Shown: positions 22,267 through 32,944 of the stretch, one piece after another
Position numbering within the stretch: the stretch's first letter is position 1
How the letters are laid out: the number at the start of each line of letters is the position of its first letter
DNA from: Vibrio crassostreae
GTDB taxonomy: Bacteria > Pseudomonadota > Gammaproteobacteria > Enterobacterales > Vibrionaceae
Direction of reading: 5' to 3'
DNA length: 64,000 nucleotides
NCBI RefSeq assembly: GCF_024347415.1
Contig: NZ_AP025477.1
Location: forward strand, 682,001 to 746,000
Position numbers and translations under genes: made by a program
Notes under the pieces: model-generated
Told to the model about the DNA's origin: nothing
Seen by the model: only the letters and a program-made list of their open reading frames with translations
Database searches by the model: none

Positions 22267-22498
22267 ATAGATCAAACAAATATATACCATTCACTATCAA
22301 AGATAAATTTTTAACCGCATGAAAAACAGTGAGAATGACCGCTAACAGTGACTAAACCCGCGATTATGTGCCCATTCCGCACATGCAAACTAGTACACTG
22401 GTTGGCTTGCTTACAAATTTATTGGGATAGACGAGGTAACGCTAACACATCGCTCTTGTCACTCAGCTTTCAAGAGCTTGCTCATTCGTTCTGAAGAT

Positions 22499-22526
22499 CA
22501 AAAAAGGAGCTCAAATGAGCTCCTTA
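22499..22526 (-). terminator. Terminator of pntAB
   Basis: AAGGAGCTCA pairs with TGAGCTCCTT; T-tract follows on the minus strand, downstream of pntB. Confidence 0.8.
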
Positions 22527-22557
22527 TCTAGTTATTACAGATTACTTAAAATGCTTT

Positions 22558-23955
22558 CTATAGATGTTCTAAAATACCTAGACAACTCTGTTTAGCATCA
22601 CCAAACAGCATCTGCGTGTTTTCTTTGAAGAACAGTGGGTTTTGCACACCTGCGTAACCCGTGTTCATCGAACGTTTGAATACGATAACATTCTGAGCAT
22701 TCCAAACTTCAAGTACTGGCATACCAGCAATTGGACTGTTTGGATCTTCAAGTGCTGCAGGGTTCACGGTGTCATTTGCACCGATAACCAATACAGTATC
22801 CGTCTCACTTAAGTCATCGTTGATTTCGTCCATTTCAAGAACAATATCGTAAGGCACTTTAGCTTCAGCAAGTAGCACGTTCATGTGACCCGGCAATCTA
22901 CCCGCAACTGGGTGGATACCAAATCGAACATTGATGCCTTGCGCTCGTAGTTTCTCAGTGATTTCATGCACTGGGTATTGAGCTTGAGCTACAGCCATGC
23001 CGTATCCTGGGGTAATGATGACAGACTTTGAGTTTTTCAGCATGTCCGCTACATCTTCAGCTGATGTTTCGCGGTGCTCACCCTGCTCTTCATCACCATC
23101 AGACACGACCACTTCTTGGCCGAATCCACCAGCGATAACACTAATAAACGAACGGTTCATCGCCTTACACATGATGTAAGAAAGAATCGCACCTGACGAA
23201 CCAACCAATGCACCAGTTACGATGAGTAGATCATTCGCAAGCATGAAACCTGCCGCTGCTGCTGCCCAACCAGAGTACGAGTTAAGCATAGAGACGACCA
23301 CTGGCATATCAGCGCCACCAATCGATGCCACTAGGTGGTAACCGAATGCGAATGCGATAAGTGTCATCACCATTAACGCGAACATGCTGCCGTCAGCTTT
23401 AACGAACATGATCATCAGCAATGTAGAAGCAACGATAGCCGCTAGGTTCCACTTGTGTTTATGCGGGATATTCAATGCAGACGAAGAGATAACGCCGCGA
23501 AGCTTACCAAACGCAACAATCGAACCTGTGAACGTCACAGCACCAATAAATACGCCAAGGAACACTTCCACTAAGTGGATAACGTGCTCTGCATGAATAT
23601 CAGCAGGGTTAAGTGACACAGCAGCAGGTGGATCGATATAGCTGTTGTAACCCACAAGTACCGCAGCCATACCTACGAAGCTGTGCAGGATTGCCACCAG
23701 CTCAGGCATTTCAGTCATTTCTACTTTTCTTGCGTAGTGGATACCAATACCACCACCGATCACCATCGCAATGATGATCCATACAACACCAGCAGAATGA
23801 GGGCCAAAGATCGTCGCGATCAACGCGATTGCCATACCCGTGATACCGTAATAGTTACCTGCACGTGCAGATTCCTGTTTCGATAACCCAGCCAAGCTCA
23901 TAATAAAGAATACAGCAGCAACAATATAAGCTGCTTGTACTAATCCTTCAGACAT
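22558..23955 (-). CDS. pntB: NAD(P) transhydrogenase subunit beta
   Basis: A 465-aa inner-membrane protein that with PntA couples proton entry to hydride transfer from NADH to NADP+. The first 260 residues form about eight or nine membrane helices; the C-terminal cytosolic domain binds NADP(H), with [44 protein letters not shown] and [17 protein letters not shown]. The length fits the family. It lies 10 bases after pntA in a two-gene operon ending in a clear terminator. Confidence 0.95.
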   Translation of the reverse strand: MSEGLVQAAYIVAAVFFIMSLAGLSKQESARAGNYYGITGMAIALIATIFGPHSAGVVWIIIAMVIGGGIGIHYARKVEMTEMPELVAILHSFVGMAAVLVGYNSYIDPPAAVSLNPADIHAEHVIHLVEVFLGVFIGAVTFTGSIVAFGKLRGVISSSALNIPHKHKWNLAAIVASTLLMIMFVKADGSMFALMVMTLIAFAFGYHLVASIGGADMPVVVSMLNSYSGWAAAAAGFMLANDLLIVTGALVGSSGAILSYIMCKAMNRSFISVIAGGFGQEVVVSDGDEEQGEHRETSAEDVADMLKNSKSVIITPGYGMAVAQAQYPVHEITEKLRAQGINVRFGIHPVAGRLPGHMNVLLAEAKVPYDIVLEMDEINDDLSETDTVLVIGANDTVNPAALEDPNSPIAGMPVLEVWNAQNVIVFKRSMNTGYAGVQNPLFFKENTQMLFGDAKQSCLGILEHL

Positions 23956-23965
23956 CTGTTACTCC

Positions 23966-25513
23966 TTAGTCTTTACGGAACATTTCAAGCATACGTTTGG
24001 TCACGGTAAAGCCACCAAAGATATTGATACTTGCAATTAATACGGCAATAAATGATAAGAAAGTGACGACGCCACTTCCTTGTCCTATCTGTAACAGTGC
24101 ACCTACAACGATGATCCCTGAGATCGCGTTAGTCACGGACATCAAAGGCGTATGCAGAGAATGGCTTACATTCCAAACTACGTAATAACCCACCACACAA
24201 GCGAGAACAAAAACGGTAAAGTGGGATAAGAACGCAGCAGGAGCAACCGATGCTACCCAAGCGAAAGCACCAACCGCTATTGCAATGCCAGCGACTTTCT
24301 TTACAGGAGACACAGGTTGTTGAACCTTCGGTGGAGCTTTAGCTTCTTCGGGTTTGGCCTGTTGTGGCTGAGCAGAAACTTGAATCGGCGGAGCTGGCCA
24401 AGTCACCTCGCCCTCTTTAACCACAGTAACACCACGCAGAACGACATCTTCAAAGTCGATATTGATGTTGCCATCTTTTTCTTTGCAAAGCAGTTTCAGC
24501 AGGTTAACTAGGTTCGTTGCATATAGCTGAGATGATTGAGTTGGCAGTCGACCAACCATATCAGTGTAACCAACCACCTTCACGCCGTTAGCCGTTGTGA
24601 TCACTTGATCAGCAACCGTATATTCGCAGTTACCGCCATTCGCAGCGGCAAGGTCCACAATCACGCTACCTGCACTCATACTGTCTACCATCTCTTTGGT
24701 AATCAGCTTAGGCGCTGGGCGACCTGGAATCAGTGCCGTTGTAATGATGATGTCGACGTCTTTAGCTTGAGCGGCATAAAGCTCTTCAGCTTTCTTGTTG
24801 AATGCTTCAGACATCTCTTTTGCATAGCCATCACCCGCGCTGGTATCTTCCTTGAAATCGACTTCCAAGAATTCAGCGCCCATAGACTCAACTTGTTCTT
24901 TTACTTCAGGACGAACATCGAACGAACGAACGATCGCACCCAAACTACCCGCAGCGCCAATTGCCGCTAGACCAGCAACACCCGCACCAGCAACCAGTAC
25001 TTTTGCTGGTGGAACTTTACCTGCCGCCGTAATTTGACCCGTGAAGAATCGACCAAATTCATGCGCCGCTTCAACCACAGCACGATAACCCGCGATGTTA
25101 GCCATAGAACTCAATGCATCTAGTGCTTGAGCTCTTGAAATACGAGGTACAGAGTCCATCGCCATCACGTTGATGTTACGACTGGACAATTGTTCCATTA
25201 ATTCAGGATTTTGAGCAGGCCAAATAAAGCTGACCAATGTCGCGCCATCTTTAAGTAGATCGATTTCATTTTTAGACTCGTCAACGATCGGAGCGTTAAC
25301 TTTAAAGATAATATCGGATTTCCAAGCTTCATCTGCGGTTACAATTTTTGCACCAGCTTGTTCATAAGCTGCATCTTCAAAACTTGCTAACGCACCTGCT
25401 TGTGATTCAACACAAACTTCAAATCCTAATTTTAGAAGCTGCTCTACCGATTTCGGCGAAGCAGCGACTCGCGTTTCACCCGCGAGTGTTTCTCTTGGTA
25501 CACCAATTTGCAT
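23966..25513 (-). CDS. pntA: NAD(P) transhydrogenase subunit alpha
   Basis: A 515-aa protein. Residues about 1-380 are the cytosolic NAD(H)-binding domain: [20 protein letters not shown] at the start, [20 protein letters not shown], and the dinucleotide fold [34 protein letters not shown] Pro/Ala/Lys linker ([19 protein letters not shown]) precedes four membrane helices. Full length. Upstream 300 bases to the HlyU terminator hold its promoter and nothing else I can identify. Confidence 0.95.
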   Translation of the reverse strand: MQIGVPRETLAGETRVAASPKSVEQLLKLGFEVCVESQAGALASFEDAAYEQAGAKIVTADEAWKSDIIFKVNAPIVDESKNEIDLLKDGATLVSFIWPAQNPELMEQLSSRNINVMAMDSVPRISRAQALDALSSMANIAGYRAVVEAAHEFGRFFTGQITAAGKVPPAKVLVAGAGVAGLAAIGAAGSLGAIVRSFDVRPEVKEQVESMGAEFLEVDFKEDTSAGDGYAKEMSEAFNKKAEELYAAQAKDVDIIITTALIPGRPAPKLITKEMVDSMSAGSVIVDLAAANGGNCEYTVADQVITTANGVKVVGYTDMVGRLPTQSSQLYATNLVNLLKLLCKEKDGNINIDFEDVVLRGVTVVKEGEVTWPAPPIQVSAQPQQAKPEEAKAPPKVQQPVSPVKKVAGIAIAVGAFAWVASVAPAAFLSHFTVFVLACVVGYYVVWNVSHSLHTPLMSVTNAISGIIVVGALLQIGQGSGVVTFLSFIAVLIASINIFGGFTVTKRMLEMFRKD

Positions 25514-25742
25514 AGCTATTCCTTGACTATTGGCACGAATGACTTATTCGTTTGTATCTAACGACAACTAATACTTCAAGCGTTTTGTTCAAAGAACAGG
25601 AAAAGTTATTACTTATAACGATTTGGATGGAATTTGAGCGCTTCATTTGAAGAAATGACGACCGCCTCGAACAAAGAGGTCAAACCACTTGCAAATAATC
25701 CTTTAAATAACAACCTACTAGCTGTTCTTTGTCCCTAAAACT

Positions 25743-25776
25743 AAAAAGAGCTTTCAGCATATACACTGAAAGCTCT
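25743..25776 (-). terminator. Terminator of the ComFB-like/HlyU-like unit
   Basis: AGAGCTTTCAG pairs with CTGAAAGCTCT, with TTTTTAG following on the minus strand. Confidence 0.85.
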
Positions 25777-25813
25777 CGAAATTATGACCAACATCAATTC
25801 TAACCCTAATTGG

Positions 25814-26095
25814 CTAGCTAAATATATTGTCGCCCATTTGGTCGATGAACATCTGCGATTTTTTAAGCATCAATTCATCGGCATCTTGTTTGTTTGAAAC
25901 AACATCTGAACGAATAAAACGGTGAGTTTTAATTTCACCATCGAATTCTTTCTCAATTCGCCCAGCAACACGGTATTGACCAGATTCTGCAATGGCATCT
26001 TGATAGATATTGAAACCCTTATATTCGACTGGCTCAATCTCTACTTTTTGTTCGGTTTTTTCTTTGCCACCAAATAATCTAGAAAAAAATCCCAC
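25814..26095 (-). CDS. HlyU-family small protein (PF10115 type)
   Basis: A 93-aa protein starting MGFFSRLFGGKEK, with YKGFNIYQDAIAESGQYRVAGRIEKEFDGE and HRFIRSDVVSNKQDADELMLKKSQMFIDQMGD. This is the small family named HlyU in Pfam, different from the ArsR-type HlyU that activates haemolysin, so the name should not be taken as a function. It lies 39 bases after the ComFB-like gene. Confidence 0.75.
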   Translation of the reverse strand: MGFFSRLFGGKEKTEQKVEIEPVEYKGFNIYQDAIAESGQYRVAGRIEKEFDGEIKTHRFIRSDVVSNKQDADELMLKKSQMFIDQMGDNIFS

Positions 26096-26134
26096 GTTTT
26101 ATACTCCTTAAATGACCGTATTAACCCTAAACTA

Positions 26135-26503
26135 TCATGAGTGTTTACGGTTCAACAATGGCTTTTCATACCATTGCAATTCTACATCTTCATCAAAATT
26201 GTGTTGACTAAATATAACGGGCACATTGTCGTCACGTTCGCGTCTTCTATCGTCAATAATCATGCTTTCCGCATTCTTGACTGCGATCTCACTATTTCGT
26301 TTATAGAGCACCAGTTTGTCTTCTGGTAATGCTGACAGAAAATCGATATCAAAACGAATATAGATGGGTTTGAGTTGACCCAAAGCCAAACACGCGAGAT
26401 CCGCCAACTGTTCATTGGTATAACTAGACACATATTCCTCGGTAGACAATACATGACCCACCAGAGTTTCCATATAGTTATGAACATCAACACTAATTTG
26501 CAT
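26135..26503 (-). CDS. ComFB-like (late competence development family) protein
   Basis: A 122-aa protein. The segment VHNYMETLVGHVL followed by NEQLADLACLALGQLKPIYIRFDIDFLSALPEDKL resembles ComFB proteins, which carry a short helix, a cysteine-bearing D-x-A-L-A-L-N-x-L-P-P-x-Y stretch and a C-terminal extension. Here the metal-type Cys pattern is reduced to one Cys. Some ComFB proteins bind cyclic di-nucleotides, and a GGDEF gene lies 460 bases away; a link is speculation. Confidence 0.55.
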   Translation of the reverse strand: MQISVDVHNYMETLVGHVLSTEEYVSSYTNEQLADLACLALGQLKPIYIRFDIDFLSALPEDKLVLYKRNSEIAVKNAESMIIDDRRRERDDNVPVIFSQHNFDEDVELQWYEKPLLNRKHS

Positions 26504-26962
26504 ACCACACCTCCATTTGTAGCGGTTTTCCTAGTCGCTGTCGTTTGTAAATTTAATTCAAACCACGCCACTCCAAAAGCTTCCTACAACTCAGTTATAG
26601 GCTTTACTGTCCATAGTACAATCTATGACGTTAGATAATCTTACGCTTACTTCATTACAGATCTTACGTCGATCAGTGATAACTGACCATCAAGCCCTTT
26701 AGGTCACAGCAGTAACGTAAGACTAGCGGAGCAGATTTTGTTAAGTATCTATAACCACTAATTAATTTCTCATATATACTGTGTAGTTCGTTCTATGGTT
26801 AATAGCAACTCAAATACATATAAAAATGATTGCACCTATAGCGACCTATGACTATGTTTTTGTTCTGATTTACGCAAAAAGCTTGGCAATCGCTTGTTTA
26901 ACCGTATCCTACGTATAAAATTAAATTATAAGATCATCAGTACACTTAGGCTCACCACATAA
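26504..26962. other. Divergent intergenic region
   Basis: About 460 bases, AT-rich, between two divergent genes; it must contain both promoters. I see no RNA gene or strong hairpin. Confidence 0.4.
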
Positions 26963-28204
26963 ATGGCATCTTCTTTTGTAACGTCGAGCATGTTTCGATT
27001 TTGCTTTCCCTTACTTCTATTAGCAATGTTACTCGTAGGTATGAACAACGTCATTCTCGTGACCGATTCAAACTTAGGGTTTGCTAGCAACCTTCCGTAT
27101 ATTTTATTGAGCGTTGCCGTTTTGCTGTGTCACACATTCAAGCAAGGTCGTATGGCTATGGTGTCTCTTACCATGCTCGTTGCCTATTTTATCATCCAAG
27201 TCCGCTTACAAACCCCATTAAACACTGGAACCACATTATTGGAGCTGTCTCTTCTGGCCGCTTTAGTGCCGGTTACTTGCTTATTGGTATATGCCTTCCC
27301 CGATAACGGGGTTAACTCAAAGTCCATGTTCCTTTACGCCTTGGTTGTGGTGCTATTCATGGTTTGGGCGCAACTGATTGTGTCTCACTTCCATGCCGGG
27401 GGTTTTGAATCATGGAGTGAAGGGGTTCTATTTACCGTTAGAGACTTTTCTAAACTGCCTTTTATTCTGGTGCTCTATAGCCTTTGTTTACTGGGCCTAA
27501 CGTCGATTTTGGTTTTAGTCTATAACCGCTCTATCGATGTCGTTGTTTACAGCGCGATTTTGTTGTCTTCGAGTACCTTCATATTCTTTGATATCCAATA
27601 CATCTCAAGCACCATGTTCTCTTTGTCAGGCATATTGATTATCGTCTATGTAATGTCTGCTAGCCATGATATGGCCTTTAATGACCAACTGACTAACATT
27701 CCAGGTCGACACGCCTTAGAAGTCGATATGAAGCACTTAGGGCGTAAATATTCGATGGCAATGGTCGATATCGATCACTTCAAGAAATTCAACGATACCT
27801 ACGGACATGATATTGGCGACGATGTGTTAAAACTGGTGGCTCGTATTCTGAGAGAAACGACCGGTGGCGCGAAAGCTTATCGTTATGGTGGCGAAGAGTT
27901 CACGATCATTTTTAAAGGCAAATACTCGGAACAAGTTAAAGAGCACCTTCAAGCTCTGATTTCCGAGATTCAGAACTACGACATGACGATTCGGAATAGC
28001 CACGAACGCCCTGACGATCATGAAGTGGGGATCAAAAAGCGGGGTAAGAATGGCAAACCATCGGAAGTGGTGAACGTGACGGTGAGTATTGGGCTGTCTG
28101 ACAGTACCACCACCAGACATCCTGAAGAAGTGCTGAAGCTTGCTGATAAGGCTCTCTACAAAGCGAAAGAAACCGGTCGAAACAAGCTGTGTGTTGATAG
28201 TTAA
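26963..28204 (+). CDS. Multi-helix membrane diguanylate cyclase (GGDEF)
   Basis: A 413-aa protein. Residues 1-230 contain about seven membrane helices in an integral sensor-like arrangement, with short loops. The GGDEF domain follows directly (NDQLTNIPGRHALEVDMKHL) with MVDIDHFKKFNDTYGHDIGDDV and RYGGEEF. An insertion of about 25 residues with DDHEVGIKKRGKNGKP sits between the catalytic loop and the VTVSIGLSDS strand, longer than usual. Likely an active cyclase making cyclic di-GMP; the input signal is unknown. Confidence 0.85.
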   Translation: MASSFVTSSMFRFCFPLLLLAMLLVGMNNVILVTDSNLGFASNLPYILLSVAVLLCHTFKQGRMAMVSLTMLVAYFIIQVRLQTPLNTGTTLLELSLLAALVPVTCLLVYAFPDNGVNSKSMFLYALVVVLFMVWAQLIVSHFHAGGFESWSEGVLFTVRDFSKLPFILVLYSLCLLGLTSILVLVYNRSIDVVVYSAILLSSSTFIFFDIQYISSTMFSLSGILIIVYVMSASHDMAFNDQLTNIPGRHALEVDMKHLGRKYSMAMVDIDHFKKFNDTYGHDIGDDVLKLVARILRETTGGAKAYRYGGEEFTIIFKGKYSEQVKEHLQALISEIQNYDMTIRNSHERPDDHEVGIKKRGKNGKPSEVVNVTVSIGLSDSTTTRHPEEVLKLADKALYKAKETGRNKLCVDS

Positions 28205-28236
28205 AAGTAAGTGTCGATAACTAGATTGGAGGGAGC

Positions 28237-29247
28237 TTAATCTTGGTTGAAGAAGATAACCAAGCTCCCGCCTTTTAAGCTACTTCCGTAGTTAATCGTA
28301 AAACCTATTCCCACGTTATCGACCCATTCATTAAATAGGTTTGGGTTAAGCAACCAGCCAACACTGCCCTCGTAGTAAGATGTGGTACCCATCGATGCTA
28401 CCGTGTCACCACCAATATCAATTCGTCTTATACTCGAGTACATCGACGTGATGTTCTTATCCCAACGCACGAGATCATAGAAAACCTTGGCTTCATTGGC
28501 GATATACCACCCTTCTGGATGCCCGACATTGCCATTATTCGCCTCGCCCCAACCGATGCCATTAAAGTAATGCCAACTGGTGCTCAATTTATACTTTCCC
28601 CAGTCATTCTTATCTTCGTACATCAGCTTGATTTTAGGCTCGATGATGTAAGCCCAAGCATCAGTATTGAGATACACACCATCCAACTGGTCTTGAATTG
28701 GCTTTAGCAGTGAAGAACGATACTCATAGTCATTACGGTAATATGAGATGTGGTTACCAATTGCTGAGCTAAAACTCCAATACTCGTCTAACTGGGACAC
28801 ATTCGCGAATTCCACGTAGCCTGACACTACCGACTCTTTTTGAAAATCGTTTCTATTTGCAGCAGCGTACTCAACATCGTTCTCGATCCGCAATGCAGAC
28901 AAGCGCAGTGTTACTTCTTGATGGTTGTCTTCAATGTAACTTGGCAACTCAAATGTGTAAGGCAAACTGAGGGAGGTGATGTTTTGTCGACGACTCACCG
29001 AATCATTCGAACCAATATTGTCATTATCCAAACTCAACACTTTGTTTGGATCAAAATTGTTGATACCGAAAGTGAAAACATCGGTGTCGTTGAGCAATAC
29101 ACTAGTGGCAAAGCTCTGCTCTAAATCCTTTCGGAAAAGATCAGATAGTGAATTGGCGTTAACGGTGGTCGGCAAAGCGGTAAAAAATAGAGGAACCGCA
29201 AGCGTCCAAGATATGTTAGTCATAGAAAATGACTTCGAATGTGGCAT
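28237..29247 (-). CDS. Solitary outer-membrane autotransporter-like beta-barrel
   Basis: A 336-aa protein from the ATG at 29247; a GTG four codons earlier is an alternative. A signal peptide (LAVPLFFTALPTTVNA) is followed by alternating aromatic strands such as WAYIIEPKIKLMYEDKNDWGKYKLSTSWHYFNGIGW and a final strand GSLVIFFNQD with an aromatic near the end. This matches the Vibrio family called solitary outer membrane autotransporter beta-barrel domain, with no passenger. It lies between two GGDEF genes. Function unknown. Confidence 0.65.
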   Translation of the reverse strand: MPHSKSFSMTNISWTLAVPLFFTALPTTVNANSLSDLFRKDLEQSFATSVLLNDTDVFTFGINNFDPNKVLSLDNDNIGSNDSVSRRQNITSLSLPYTFELPSYIEDNHQEVTLRLSALRIENDVEYAAANRNDFQKESVVSGYVEFANVSQLDEYWSFSSAIGNHISYYRNDYEYRSSLLKPIQDQLDGVYLNTDAWAYIIEPKIKLMYEDKNDWGKYKLSTSWHYFNGIGWGEANNGNVGHPEGWYIANEAKVFYDLVRWDKNITSMYSSIRRIDIGGDTVASMGTTSYYEGSVGWLLNPNLFNEWVDNVGIGFTINYGSSLKGGSLVIFFNQD

Positions 29248-29325
29248 TTCTTTTATCACTTAAAGCACTTCCTAGCTCAGACGCTATTAGAAGTATAAAT
29301 TCAAATATCTAAAAGAGCTCGCCAA

Positions 29326-30297
29326 CTAACCAGCAAGCTCCAAAATGTTGCGTTGTACAAAGGTATTTCTACCACTTTGCTTCGCTTGATAAAGCGCTTG
29401 ATCAACCTTTTCGTAAATAGAGGCGATAGATTCACCCCCTTCGGGTGCAAATGATAACACACCTTGTGACGCTGTCACTCTATCGGACACCGTTGAATAG
29501 TCGTGGACGTAATTCATCTCATGTAGCGCTTCTTTTATGCGTGTCGCCTGTAACATAGCAGCATCGCTATCCGTATCACTTAAGATAAGAACAAACTCTT
29601 CACCGCCATAACGGCCGACAAACTCTCCCGCTCGAACAAAAAGCAGCTTCAAGGTATTAGCAAGCTCTTGTAAGCACTTATCCCCTTGAATATGGCCGTA
29701 ATTATCGTTGTAAGGCTTAAAGAAGTCTACATCTAGCAATATAACTGTCATGGGTATATTACGCCTTCCATGCCACGCTATGCTCTCTTCAAGCTTAGTG
29801 TCCATATATCGACGGTTGTACAATTTGGTCAAGCCATCTTCATTGGCTTGTTGCTGCAAGAGGATATTCAGTTCTTCGAGCTTGGCGGTACTCTGTTTTA
29901 ACTCTCGTCTCATATGCGCGATACGCTGCATCGCAATCAGCTTAGAATTTAAAACCACCTTGTTTACAGGTTTTATCAGGTAATCATCACCACCAGCGTC
30001 AATCGCTTTCGCGATCATTTCAGGTTCTTCGTGGCCACTTAGAAAGATGATCGGAACCCATTCTGGAAATTGCCTACGAACCTCGTTAGCCACCTCAAAA
30101 CCATCCATGTCTGGCATGCTAATATCAAGTAACACAAGTTCAGGATCAAAATCAGAATAGACGTTCAAGGCTTCTTTTCCGCTACCGACAGCTTCAACAA
30201 TATGACCCAATTGCTTGAGTCGAATAGCAAGTTGCATCCTGTCTAGTTGAACATCATCAACCAGCAATATGCGCATCGAAGATCCCTTTTCTATCAT
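29326..30297 (-). CDS. Response regulator with GGDEF output (PleD-like)
   Basis: A 323-aa protein from the ATG at 30297, which follows AAAGGTGATGTG; the longer frame begins with TTG. The receiver domain has RILLVDDVQLDR, phospho-acceptor in LVLLDISMPDMDGFE and Lys in YLIKPV. A linker coiled coil (LKQSTAKLEELNILLQQQ) leads to a GGDEF domain with LDVDFFKPYNDNYGHIQGD and RYGGEEF. A soluble phosphorylation-gated cyclic di-GMP synthase; no partner kinase is adjacent. Confidence 0.88.
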   Translation of the reverse strand: MIEKGSSMRILLVDDVQLDRMQLAIRLKQLGHIVEAVGSGKEALNVYSDFDPELVLLDISMPDMDGFEVANEVRRQFPEWVPIIFLSGHEEPEMIAKAIDAGGDDYLIKPVNKVVLNSKLIAMQRIAHMRRELKQSTAKLEELNILLQQQANEDGLTKLYNRRYMDTKLEESIAWHGRRNIPMTVILLDVDFFKPYNDNYGHIQGDKCLQELANTLKLLFVRAGEFVGRYGGEEFVLILSDTDSDAAMLQATRIKEALHEMNYVHDYSTVSDRVTASQGVLSFAPEGGESIASIYEKVDQALYQAKQSGRNTFVQRNILELAG

Positions 30298-30428
30298 CAC
30301 ATCACCTTTATCTAGTGTTGAATATTCAAAGTAGCTCAAATTTGGGCTTAAATCATGCCCTAATCTCTATATTATATTGACTTTTTTACAGATCTTTTTA
30401 GCATTGTTTCTTTTTAAAGAGAAATACT

Positions 30429-30866
30429 ATGTCAGACGCTACAAACAACGAAGTACAAGAAATCGATTTAACCACTATCTCACCAGAGCTTCGCCAAGTT
30501 ATCGAATTTGATGAAGTGCCTAAAGAGATGCACAACATGGTTACTTCTATTCATGAGGTGTCTGAAGAAGCAGTGCGTGAAACTTGGAGCAGCCTTCCAG
30601 CAAGCGCACAAAATGTTTTGGACAACTTTGAGCAATTCCACGCTCTAATATCTGTTAGCCAAGCTTTTGCTGGCGTAAACATGATGGAAGAGTTCCCTAC
30701 TCTTAAACTTCCAGAAGGCATGTCTGATGAAGAAAAAGAAGAGTACCGAGCTCAACTACTTGACCAAATTTTACATAACTGTGTAAAAGATATGGCTAAG
30801 CAAATCAAGAAAGCGCGTCGCGATGCTATCTTGAAGCGTGATTTTAAAGAAGTCTTCATCCGATAA
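30429..30866 (+). CDS. DUF3069 protein
   Basis: A 145-aa acidic, all-helical cytoplasmic protein (EVPKEMHNMVTSIHEVSEEAVRETWSSLPASAQNVL; KDMAKQIKKARRDAILKRDFKEVF). This family is found in vibrios and relatives and has no known function. AAAGAGAAATACT lies before the ATG, and a strong terminator follows. Confidence 0.75.
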   Translation: MSDATNNEVQEIDLTTISPELRQVIEFDEVPKEMHNMVTSIHEVSEEAVRETWSSLPASAQNVLDNFEQFHALISVSQAFAGVNMMEEFPTLKLPEGMSDEEKEEYRAQLLDQILHNCVKDMAKQIKKARRDAILKRDFKEVFIR

Positions 30867-30919
30867 GCTATTCCTCAGACCTAACTTTAGGTTGAATGCT
30901 TAACGAAAACTTAATGATG

Positions 30920-30953
30920 AAGCCGTATGTTATTACAAACATGCGGCTTTTTT
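30920..30953 (+). terminator. Terminator after the DUF3069 gene
   Basis: AAGCCGTATGT pairs with ACATGCGGCTT (one G-T pair), followed by TTTTTT. Confidence 0.85.
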
Positions 30954-31142
30954 GTGCCTGATACTTTTTCTTATTATTATTGAGGTAATTAATATGCCTC
31001 AGCACACATACAGTGTGGCTCAAAACTGGCAGTTATACCGTATAAAAATGACGCATGTCTCCATTCATGGAATCAAGATCGAATTTTCAGAGCCTAGAAA
31101 CTGCAACATCACGACAATATCGAAAAGGTGACCTTGACAGAT

Positions 31143-32249
31143 TTAATGTGTTACCGCGATATCTCTTTGAGCGACACTTACACCTTTAATTTGCGCGTAA
31201 ACACGCTGCCCAATTTCTAGATTCAACTCATCCAGAGCCCACAACGTAATCGTTGCCCATAAGTAACATCCAGACTCTAACTCTAGTTCGACAGCGACAC
31301 TCTGCTTATTTGTGCCTTGTTGGTGCGTCTCTACGCTTTTAATAGTGACAGGAAGGATATTACGAATCGAAGTCCCTTTCGGCTGTTCTAGTGTGATAGA
31401 AACATCATTTGCCCTAACTTGCAGCCTTACTGCAGTACCAAGCTCACTCGACACTTTCTGAACCCATAATGACGTCGACTTTCCTAACATTAGGCGAGAC
31501 AGTGCATAATCATCATTGTGTTCCGCTAATGTAGCTTCAAATAATGAGCTTTGCTCTGAGAAAGATTGCCACGGTTGCATAGCTCTCGATGCCCAAACCT
31601 CTTCTGTCACACCCGACGAAATGACTTTGCCTTGTTCGATGATCACAAGATGATTGGCCAAGCGTAGAATCTCGTTAAGGCTGTGCGTCACGTAAATGAT
31701 CGGAATCTGAACGGTTTCAGATAAGTTCTCCAAAAACGGCATCACTTCACGCTTACGAGGCAAGTCGAGAGACGCTAATGGTTCGTCCATCAGCAAAATG
31801 CTCGGCTTAGACAATAAAGCACGTCCAATCGCCACTCGTTGCTTCTCACCACCCGACAAACGAGCTGGGTAACGGTCTAGCAATAAACCGAGAGATAACA
31901 AGGAGACAATCTGATCGAAATGCGTTTTATCAAAGTCTTTGATGCCATATTTAAGATTGCCTGACACCTTCATGTGCGGAAACAATCGCGACTCTTGAAA
32001 CACATAGCCGACATTACGTTTGTGAGTCGGCAAGTTAATGCCCTTATAACTATCAAACAAGGTGGTTCCCGATACGCTGATCAAGCCCTTATCTGGCTGT
32101 TTAAGGCCACTGATCGCATTGATAAGTGAGGTTTTACCCGCCCCAGAACGCCCGAAAATAGCCGTGATGCCGCTACTTGGTAATTCCAAGTCGATATCAA
32201 AAAACGTTTCGCCAAGTTGTTGCTGATATTGGAGGATCAAAGCACTCAT
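31143..32249 (-). CDS. modC: Molybdate ABC transporter ATP-binding protein
   Basis: A 368-aa protein. The nucleotide-binding domain has Walker [11 protein letters not shown]-loop, signature [15 protein letters not shown], Walker [13 protein letters not shown] and switch His in YVTHS. The C-terminal 130 residues are the TOBE/molybdate-binding domain ([18 protein letters not shown] sequence) that gives feedback by oxyanion. It overlaps modB by 4 bases. Confidence 0.93.
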   Translation of the reverse strand: MSALILQYQQQLGETFFDIDLELPSSGITAIFGRSGAGKTSLINAISGLKQPDKGLISVSGTTLFDSYKGINLPTHKRNVGYVFQESRLFPHMKVSGNLKYGIKDFDKTHFDQIVSLLSLGLLLDRYPARLSGGEKQRVAIGRALLSKPSILLMDEPLASLDLPRKREVMPFLENLSETVQIPIIYVTHSLNEILRLANHLVIIEQGKVISSGVTEEVWASRAMQPWQSFSEQSSLFEATLAEHNDDYALSRLMLGKSTSLWVQKVSSELGTAVRLQVRANDVSITLEQPKGTSIRNILPVTIKSVETHQQGTNKQSVAVELELESGCYLWATITLWALDELNLEIGQRVYAQIKGVSVAQRDIAVTH

Positions 32250-32944
32250 GCATTACCTCCTAGTCGTTGTGCCGACTTCTTATTTAGCCACTCAGAAAGC
32301 ATCAATGAACCCAGCGCTATCACAATAGAGATGACACACAGACGCGCGGCTTCCATTTCCGCACCAGGGGTTTCGATAAAGGTATACATGGCCAATGGAA
32401 TGGTTTGAGTCTCACCGGGAATATTTGAAACGAAGCTGATGGTCGCGCCAAATTCCCCTAGGCTTCTTGCGAATGAAAGCATGGTGCCAGTAATGATCCC
32501 AGGGATCATCAAGGGTAAAGTGATCGTGAAAAACACACGAAGAGGTGACGCACCTAATGTCGCAGCGGCCTCTTCAAGCTTACTGTCTACGGTTTCTAGG
32601 CTCAGCCTGATGGAGCGAACCATTAATGGCAGCGCCACAACCACGCAAGCGAGTGCTGCGCCTTTCCAACTAAAGCTAAATACAATACCAAACACGTCAT
32701 TAAGCCACGAGCCTATGATGCCTTGCCTACCCATCATCACTAACAGTAAATATCCGATGACCACAGGTGGAAGTACCAGAGGTAAATGGACAATGCTCTC
32801 TACAATGCTTTTGCCTAAAAATTGTTTCTTAGCAAGTAGCCACGCCAAACCAATGCCGATAGGAATAAGCCATAAGATGGCAAACCCAGCGACTTTCAAG
32901 CTCAGCATTAAGGCTTGGTATTCGTATTCCGATAAGTAACTCAT
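32246..32944 (-). CDS. modB: Molybdate ABC transporter permease
   Basis: A 232-aa inner-membrane protein with about five helices. The EAA loop that contacts the ATPase is present as [27 protein letters not shown]. The ends overlap modC and abut modA, so the three form one unit modA-modB-modC. Confidence 0.93.
   Translation of the reverse strand: MSYLSEYEYQALMLSLKVAGFAILWLIPIGIGLAWLLAKKQFLGKSIVESIVHLPLVLPPVVIGYLLLVMMGRQGIIGSWLNDVFGIVFSFSWKGAALACVVVALPLMVRSIRLSLETVDSKLEEAAATLGASPLRVFFTITLPLMIPGIITGTMLSFARSLGEFGATISFVSNIPGETQTIPLAMYTFIETPGAEMEAARLCVISIVIALGSLMLSEWLNKKSAQRLGGNA

Noticed and set aside
25814..26095. HlyU haemolysin activator
   Set aside because: This is the small PF10115 protein, not the ArsR-type HlyU, so virulence regulation cannot be claimed.
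26770..26800. LexA-like TATATACTGTGTAG
   Set aside because: Only one half-site is present; the CAG half is missing at the right distance.
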